Below, piece after piece: positions 59,299-64,000 of a stretch of DNA of 64,000 nucleotides. Under the pieces are notes generated by a model. That model made no database searches and had not been told where the DNA came from. It saw nothing but the letters and a program-made list of their open reading frames with translations. The DNA lies in NCBI RefSeq assembly GCF_020618775.1, contig NZ_JAESVB010000004.1, positions 248,001-312,000 on the forward strand. The letters run 5' to 3'. Origin of the DNA: Acidisoma silvae (GTDB lineage: Bacteria; Pseudomonadota; Alphaproteobacteria; Acetobacterales; Acetobacteraceae). The first letter of the stretch is position 1; each line of letters begins with the position of its first letter. Made by a program: the position numbers and the translations under genes.

Positions 59299-60129
59299 AT
59301 GAAAACCTGGTTCATCACCGGCGCGTCACGCGGTTTCGGCGCCCTGATCACGGAACGTGCGCTCGCCAAGGGCGATGCGGTCATCGCCACCGCCCGCAAT
59401 CCCAAGGCCATTGCCGATCGCTTCGGCACCCACCCCAATCTGCTGGCGGTGGCTTTGGACATTACCAATGAGGACCAGGCAAAGGTCGCGGTGCAGGCGG
59501 CCGTCGATCGCTTCGGCCGGATCGACGTCCTGCTCAACAATGCCGGTTTCGGCCTGATGGGTGCGGTGGAGGAGGCGTCGGGTGCTGAGGTGGAAGCGCA
59601 GTTCCGCACCAATGTCTTCGGGCTTTTGAACGTCACCCGCGCCGTGCTGCCGCATATGCGTCAGGCCAAGACCGGCCGCGTCCTCAATATTTCATCAATC
59701 GGTGGCTATCGCAGTGCGGCGGGTTTCGGCGTCTATTGCGCGACCAAATTCGCGGTCGAAGGCCTGTCGGAGGCGCTGCATGATGAATTGGCGCCGCTCG
59801 GCATTCATGTCACGGTGGTGGAGCCGGGCTATTTCCGCACGGACTTTCTGGATGCCGCCTCGCTCTCGGTCAGTCCGACCGTGATCGCGGATTATGAGGC
59901 GACGGCCGGCCGCGTGCGTCAGGTCGCGACCGGATTGAACCATAATCAGCCGGGGGATCCGTCCAGGCTGGCCGATGTGCTGATCGCCTTCGCCGATGCG
60001 CCCAACCCGCCCGTGCGCCTGCCGCTCGGCAGTGATACGGTGGCCGCCATCGAAGCCAAACATGCGTCCGACGCGGCGATGATCGCCGATTGGCGCAGTG
60101 TTGCGGTGTCTACCGACTTTCCCACGTAA
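59299..60129 (+). CDS. SDR-family oxidoreductase
   Basis: This 276-residue enzyme starts MKTWFITGASRGFGALITERALAKGD with cofactor motif TGASRGFG. The catalytic Tyr and Lys are in GVYCATKFAVEGLSEAL, with LNNAGFGLMGAVEEAS as the structural block. It is of the retinol/17-beta-hydroxysteroid dehydrogenase-like SDR subgroup that also includes many uncharacterised bacterial reductases. Its stop is 13 bases before the DUF1330 start, so the two genes form an operon under the divergent LysR. Confidence 0.9.
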   Translation: MKTWFITGASRGFGALITERALAKGDAVIATARNPKAIADRFGTHPNLLAVALDITNEDQAKVAVQAAVDRFGRIDVLLNNAGFGLMGAVEEASGAEVEAQFRTNVFGLLNVTRAVLPHMRQAKTGRVLNISSIGGYRSAAGFGVYCATKFAVEGLSEALHDELAPLGIHVTVVEPGYFRTDFLDAASLSVSPTVIADYEATAGRVRQVATGLNHNQPGDPSRLADVLIAFADAPNPPVRLPLGSDTVAAIEAKHASDAAMIADWRSVAVSTDFPT

Positions 60130-60142
60130 AAGGAACAGAGCC

Positions 60143-60430
60143 ATGTCTGCTTATTTCGTCATGATCCGCGAAAAGACCACAGATGCCGCGGCCCTCGCGG
60201 AGTATGGTGCCAAGGCTGGCGGTACGCTTGCCGGCCACAGCATGAAGCCGATCGCCTTCTATGGTGCGCTGGATCAGGTGGAGGGTGAGCCTGTCGAAGG
60301 CGCGGTCATCCTGGAATTCGCGGATATGGCGGCGGCCCGCGCCTGGTACGACAGTCCGGCCTATCAGGAGGTCGCGAAACTGCGTCATGCCGGGTCGGTC
60401 TCGCGGACCTTTTTCATCGAAGGCGTGTGA
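60143..60430 (+). CDS. DUF1330 domain-containing protein
   Basis: This 95-residue small ferredoxin-like/dimeric alpha-beta barrel protein has DUF1330 signatures MSAYFVMIREKTTDAAALAEY, VEGAVILEFADMAAARAWYDSPAYQEV and a C-terminal FFIEGV. The family is uncharacterised and often encoded beside SDR enzymes. It is translated from ATG 60143 after AAGGAACAG. Possible roles are binding or isomerising the SDR substrate. Confidence 0.9.
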   Translation: MSAYFVMIREKTTDAAALAEYGAKAGGTLAGHSMKPIAFYGALDQVEGEPVEGAVILEFADMAAARAWYDSPAYQEVAKLRHAGSVSRTFFIEGV

Positions 60431-60463
60431 GCAATCTGGCTGCACGTGCGTCTTCTCTCAGCC

Positions 60464-60496
60464 TCATGCCGCGCTTGGCCAACTAGGCGCGGCATG
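60464..60496. repeat. Single intergenic hairpin related to the repeat family (copy F)
   Basis: TCATGCCGCGC-N11-GCGCGGCATGA lies between the convergent ends of the DUF1330 and receiver genes. It resembles one outer arm pair of the longer copies and could terminate both transcripts. Confidence 0.7.
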
Positions 60497-60537
60497 ACGC
60501 TGTTTGAATGAAAACCTGAAAAGCGGAGCGTGCAGCT

Positions 60538-60987
60538 TCACTTTGGAAAATTCTGGTTGGTCGCGATCAGCACTGTCTGCGGCCGTGGCAGACTTTTCAG
60601 CAAATCAGCCATGGTGCGCGGCCGCAAGACCGTGCAATTCAAATCAGCCCGTCCGACGGCGGCTTTTAAAACGCCGAGCTTGTGCATATCGATATGGCAC
60701 AGCACGACGACGGGCGTTTTCGGAAAGGACATCCGCAGCGCGGCGATATCGTCAAGATTGCCGTCTCGGCATTCCCGATAGTAATAGACGATGGCGTCAA
60801 ACTTCCAAGACAGATGCCGTGCGCATTCGGCCGGCGTGCTGAACGGCAGACAATCGATGGACCCATCGGCAACCGCAATCGCCTCGATCAAGGCCTCTCT
60901 GGTCAGCAGAAAATCGTCAACGAGCGCAACCTGTATGCGGGGTTTTAAAGGGTCATAGGGGAGGCCGTTCCTATCGCGAATACCCAT
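60538..60987 (-). CDS. Stand-alone degenerate receiver-domain protein
   Basis: This 149-residue protein is a single CheY-like fold without an output domain. VALVDDFLLTREALIEAI matches the first strand and the acidic pair. The phosphoacceptor position is Tyr in FDAIVYYYRECRDG (families read xxxLLDL). The later Thr and Lys positions read VVVLCHID and CTVLRPRT, so they are Cys and Arg. It cannot be phosphorylated in the usual way and may act as a protein-interaction module. ATG 60987 is preferred over GTG one codon earlier. It is convergent with the DUF1330 gene. Confidence 0.7.
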   Translation of the reverse strand: MGIRDRNGLPYDPLKPRIQVALVDDFLLTREALIEAIAVADGSIDCLPFSTPAECARHLSWKFDAIVYYYRECRDGNLDDIAALRMSFPKTPVVVLCHIDMHKLGVLKAAVGRADLNCTVLRPRTMADLLKSLPRPQTVLIATNQNFPK

Positions 60988-61321
60988 CACGATCGCCCTT
61001 CTTGGTTGCGGATGGCGTGTGGCTAGATGCCGTCATTCATGGCGGGTTTGCAGTGTCGGGGGAGTTGTGCAGTAAGCGCACCTATCAGAAGAACTATCTT
61101 TTATTCTATGAGAATATGACGTAGCCATACCGAATACTGTCGATTGGCAATCGGTCTTAGTCAATAGGATATTTTGTCCAACGATGATGACGATTGTGCT
61201 TGCGAATTATTCAGCCAAACGCAGCAATTTCTGTCAGAATCGCTCAAAGGCAATCAGCATCACGTCACGCGCTTGCCTGGATTTGTATGGCAGGCGCAAG
61301 GCAATGCGCGCAGGCACCCGG
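60988..61321. other. 334-bp gap without a recognisable gene
   Basis: This comparatively AT-rich stretch lies downstream of the trmJ stop and upstream of the receiver gene, and probably holds the receiver promoter. Plus-strand frames at 61174-61601 lack ribosome-binding sites and overlap trmJ in antisense. Nothing else was identified. Confidence 0.6.
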
Positions 61322-62101
61322 TCAGGTGCCGCGCTTGGCGTGCCGTCCACGCGACAGTTCGGTGATCATGCCGTGCAGCGTGCGCAATTCCTGCTCGGTC
61401 ACTTCGCCGCGCTGGAACAGATGGCGGACATTGCGCACCATGCCGGGGCGCTTCTGTTCGTTGCGCAGGAAACCGCAATCGTCCAGCTCGCGCACCAGAT
61501 GGCCAAGGAAATTCTCCAGCTCGCCCTTGGTCGCGACCCGGGTCTCATTCGTCATCAACTCGCGCGGGGATGACGGTTCATCGGCCATCCACCATTCATA
61601 GGCCATCACCATCACGGCTTGCGCGAGGTTGAGGGACATGAAGGCGGGGTTGAGAGGATAGCGCACCAGCATATCGGCATGGGCCATGTCGTCATTCTCC
61701 AGACCCGCGCGTTCCGGGCCGAACAGAATGCCGGTGCGCAGGCCGGTGACGGTGGCGGCGCGCAATTCGGCGGCAGCCCCACGCGCCGTCAGGATCGGCT
61801 TGATGATATGGCGCGGGCGCGGGCAGGTGGCGGCAACATGATGCAGATCGGCCACCGCCTCGGCGACCGTCTCGAAAACCTCGGCCGCTTCCAGAATGCG
61901 GTCGGCGCCCGATGCCATCCGCCAGGCGCGTTCCTGCGGCCAGCCGTCGCGCGGGGCGACCAGGCGCAGATGAAACAGCCCGCCATTGGCCATGCAGCGC
62001 GCGACCGAGCCGATATTGTCGGCCAGTTGCGGGCGCACCAGGATGACGACCGGGCTATTGCCAATGGGGCCGATATCGGCCCCCGCGTCGCGGCCGGTCA
62101 T
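61322..62101 (-). CDS. trmJ: tRNA (cytidine/uridine-2'-O-)-methyltransferase, TrmJ-like
   Basis: This 259-residue SPOUT-class methyltransferase has a knotted AdoMet site: NIGSVARCMANGG near the N-terminus (motif 1 Arg), GILFGPERAGLENDD (motif 2) and YPLNPAFMSLNLAQAVMVMAYEW (motif 3). It probably methylates the ribose of residue 32 of tRNA anticodon loops. A C-terminal extension of about 70 residues is typical of TrmJ. The start overlaps the cysS stop by ATGA, making a two-gene tRNA operon. Confidence 0.9.
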   Translation of the reverse strand: MTGRDAGADIGPIGNSPVVILVRPQLADNIGSVARCMANGGLFHLRLVAPRDGWPQERAWRMASGADRILEAAEVFETVAEAVADLHHVAATCPRPRHIIKPILTARGAAAELRAATVTGLRTGILFGPERAGLENDDMAHADMLVRYPLNPAFMSLNLAQAVMVMAYEWWMADEPSSPRELMTNETRVATKGELENFLGHLVRELDDCGFLRNEQKRPGMVRNVRHLFQRGEVTEQELRTLHGMITELSRGRHAKRGT

Positions 62102-63465
62102 TGGGCCGCATCCGCCCGGCGCCAGGTGGTGCCGCCCGGTCCGTCTTCCAGCAGAATGCCCTGCGCCAGCAATTCGGCACGAATGGCGTCTGCCTTGGCG
62201 AAGTCCTTGGCCTTCCGCGCGGCGAGGCGATCGGCAATCGCCTGTTCCACCCCGGCGGCATCGATGCCGCCCTGGAACCAGGCCTGCGGATCGGCCTGGA
62301 GAATGCCCAGCACGCGCCCGGCGGCATGCAGCCCGGCAGCGGCCAGCGCGTCGCCCGCCATGGCGCGGTCGGCGAGGTTGTGCAGCGCCGCGATGGCGGC
62401 CGGCGTGTTCAGGTCATTGCACAGGGCCTCCATCACTTCGGCCGGCACCGGCGCGTTCGGCTCCTCGGCGAAGCTGGGCGCATGGCGGGATAGCGCGCGG
62501 TAGAAGCGGTCCAGCTCCTTCCGGGCCTCCACCAATCCCGTCTCGGTGAAATCGACCGAGGCCCGGTAGTGGGAGCGGAGCAGCAGGAAGCGCACGGCCT
62601 CGCCGGGGGCGATGCCCAGCACGTCACGCACGGTGCGGAAATTGCCCAAGGACTTGGACATCTTCTCGCCGTTCACCAGCAGCATGCCGTTATGCATCCA
62701 GGTGCGGGCGAAATGGCTGCCGGGGAAGGCGCAGCAGCTTTGGGCCATTTCGTTTTCATGATGCGGAAAGATCAGGTCGCCGCCGCCGCCATGAATGTCG
62801 AAATCCTCGCCCAGATAGCGCCAGGACATGGCCGAGCATTCAATATGCCAGCCCGGCCGGCCGTAACCCCAGGGGCTGTCCCAGCCCGGCATATCGCCGG
62901 TGGAAGGCTTCCACAGCACGAAATCCCCGGCGTCGCGCTTGTAGGGGGCCACTTCCACCCGCGCCCCGGCGATCAGCTCGTCCTGGCTGCGGCCGGACAG
63001 ATGGCCGTAACGCGGGTCGCTTGCGACCGCGAACAGAACATGACCTTCGGCCGCATAGGCATGGCCGCCCGCGATCAGCCGCTCGATGATATCGATCATC
63101 TGCGGAATGTTATCGGTGGCGCGCGGCTCGATATCCGGCGGCAAAGCGCCCAGTTCCGCCATGTCGGCGTGGAAATCGGCTGTCGTCTGCTCGGTGATCT
63201 CAGCGATGGAAACGCCGCGCTCGGCCGCGCGGATCATGATCTTGTCGTCGATATCCGTGATATTGCGGACATAGGTGACACGAGGAAACAGCTCGCGCAG
63301 CAGCCGGGCCAGCACGTCGAAGACGACGACCGGCCGGGCATTGCCCAGATGCGCCCGGTCATAGACCGTCGGCCCGCAGCAATAGAGGCGGATATGCTCG
63401 GGGATGAGCGGGCGGAAGGCCTCTTCCCGGCGGGTAAGGCTGTTATGGAGCGTGAGCGCGTGCAT
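62098..63465 (-). CDS. cysS: Cysteine--tRNA ligase
   Basis: This 455-residue class I aminoacyl-tRNA synthetase starts MHALTLHNSLTRREEAF. The signature HIGH loop is AHLGNARP and the KMSKS loop is GEKMSKSLGNF. The cysteine-specific zinc site is formed by LYCCGPTVY, WHIECSAMS and PHHENEMAQS. The C-terminal domain ends GTTWRR. It charges tRNA-Cys. A longer frame (63516) adds an unconserved leader and is rejected. It is co-translated with trmJ. Confidence 0.96.
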   Translation of the reverse strand: MHALTLHNSLTRREEAFRPLIPEHIRLYCCGPTVYDRAHLGNARPVVVFDVLARLLRELFPRVTYVRNITDIDDKIMIRAAERGVSIAEITEQTTADFHADMAELGALPPDIEPRATDNIPQMIDIIERLIAGGHAYAAEGHVLFAVASDPRYGHLSGRSQDELIAGARVEVAPYKRDAGDFVLWKPSTGDMPGWDSPWGYGRPGWHIECSAMSWRYLGEDFDIHGGGGDLIFPHHENEMAQSCCAFPGSHFARTWMHNGMLLVNGEKMSKSLGNFRTVRDVLGIAPGEAVRFLLLRSHYRASVDFTETGLVEARKELDRFYRALSRHAPSFAEEPNAPVPAEVMEALCNDLNTPAAIAALHNLADRAMAGDALAAAGLHAAGRVLGILQADPQAWFQGGIDAAGVEQAIADRLAARKAKDFAKADAIRAELLAQGILLEDGPGGTTWRRADAAQ

Positions 63466-63556
63466 ATTGGCCTTTTGCCGCCCCGCGCGCCGGCCCGCAA
63501 GCGCCCGGTAGAGCAAAGGAGGGGAGCGGCAAGGCCACTCCCCCCAGCACGATCAA

Positions 63557-63862
63557 TCAGTAGCCGTAGCTATAGCCGTAGACATAGCCCTGGGGCGGCG
63601 GAGGCGGGGGCGGCGCGTAATAGCCGTAGGGCGGCGGCGGCGGGCGGTCCCAATGGCGGTGCCAGTGATGCTCATAATCGCCGCGCCATTCGTGGCGGTC
63701 ATCATGGCGCCATTCCTGGTGATAGCCGTTCCAGTCGGCCTGCTGAACCAGCGCGGGCGCGGCATGGCGGTCCATACCGCCCATCGGTGCGGCATGGGCC
63801 GCGACCATTGGCAAAGCCAGCGAGAAGGCGCCGGCGGCGAGGGTGGAAAGAAACAATCGCAT
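63557..63862 (-). CDS. Small secreted His/Tyr/Pro-rich protein
   Basis: This 101-residue exported protein has a signal peptide MRLFLSTLAAGAFSLALPMVAAHA, then a mature segment with WNGYHQEWRHDDRHEWRGDYEHHWHRHWDRP-type His/Trp/Arg repeats (in part HEWRGDYEHHWHRHW), a polyproline run and a YGYSYGY end. The composition suggests metal binding or a cell-surface coat, but no family function is known. The upstream frame to 63922 is rejected because GGGAG precedes ATG 63862. It lies 91 bases before cysS on the same strand. Nothing was recognised in 63863-64000. Confidence 0.72.
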   Translation of the reverse strand: MRLFLSTLAAGAFSLALPMVAAHAAPMGGMDRHAAPALVQQADWNGYHQEWRHDDRHEWRGDYEHHWHRHWDRPPPPPYGYYAPPPPPPPQGYVYGYSYGY

Positions 63863-64000
63863 GGAGAAAACTCCCGTTCTCATGGATCGGACTCTGGGTG
63901 CCGCTGATGGCGGCAAAGCCACCGCCGCATGGCGAAACCAAGGCGGGCGTTCACGTTTTCGGGCGGTCCGGCCGGGGCTTCAGGGCCAGCGGGGGCTCGG

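Noticed and set aside
61184-61573. 129-residue plus-strand frame next to the receiver gene
   Set aside because: Most of it is antisense to trmJ and there is no upstream ribosome-binding site.
1-64000. CRISPR array, prophage or insertion sequence
   Set aside because: No regularly spaced direct repeats, cas genes, phage structural genes, integrase or transposase motifs were seen.

Overview
The window is GC-rich, densely packed bacterial chromosome. It has many ATGA and TGATG start/stop overlaps, divergent regulator/target pairs, and no rRNA, tRNA, CRISPR array, prophage or insertion sequence that I could recognise. A cpa-type Tad pilus locus next to a CtrA-like regulator, two paired CUT2 sugar ABC systems and a secreted H/P/Y-rich protein suggest an alphaproteobacterium, perhaps Rhodospirillales/Acetobacteraceae. 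That placement is inference.

Layout. (1) 1-9456: a heterocycle/thiamin-moiety locus. On the plus strand are a 5'-truncated amidohydrolase and an M20 amidohydrolase. On the minus strand are a flavin monooxygenase, sulfurtransferase, amidase, HAD phosphatase, RidA-like protein, hydroxyethylthiazole kinase and an Amt-family channel that has lost both pore histidines. (2) 9481-9918: a cluster of long hairpins and an intergenic repeat. (3) 9950-20381: regulators (LysR, MocR, AraC), two EamA exporters, chorismate mutase, a 2OG oxygenase, Tag glycosylase, a matrixin-like protease, a VOC protein and an old-yellow-enzyme homologue. (4) 20519-35556: a large sugar-catabolism island. It has an RpiR regulator, two complete ribose-type ABC transporters, and a minus-strand operon (MBL hydrolase, 2-hydroxyacid dehydrogenase, AroE-like protein, KDPG aldolase, cupin sugar-phosphate isomerase), followed by an SDR and an FGGY kinase. 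Both transporter promoters carry the same pair of 15-bp operators exactly 84 bp apart, which ties the island into one regulon.

(5) 35590-38540: a disrupted small secreted gene, DUF1993, an aldo/keto reductase and a divergent LysR. (6) 38571-51206: the Tad/Flp pilus locus. The main operon runs flp-cpaA-cpaB-cpaC-cpaD-cpaE-tadA-tadB-tadC-tadD on the minus strand. A lytic transglycosylase, a TadG-like pseudopilin-type protein with a repetitive C-terminus, and two TadE-like proteins sit beside it. A CtrA paralogue with a degenerate receiver closes the locus. (7) 51673-60430: an NCS1 permease, class II aldolase, short-chain fatty-acid transporter coupled to a class A beta-lactamase, and two LysR/SDR divergent pairs. 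(8) 60538-63862: a degenerate stand-alone receiver, trmJ-cysS and a small secreted protein.

The most promising unusual systems are the thiM-linked Amt-like transporter and its degradation genes, and the dual-ABC sugar island with its looped-operator architecture. A family of about 80-100-bp cloverleaf repeats bounded by GTCA/TGAC is scattered through intergenic gaps, mostly between convergent gene ends.
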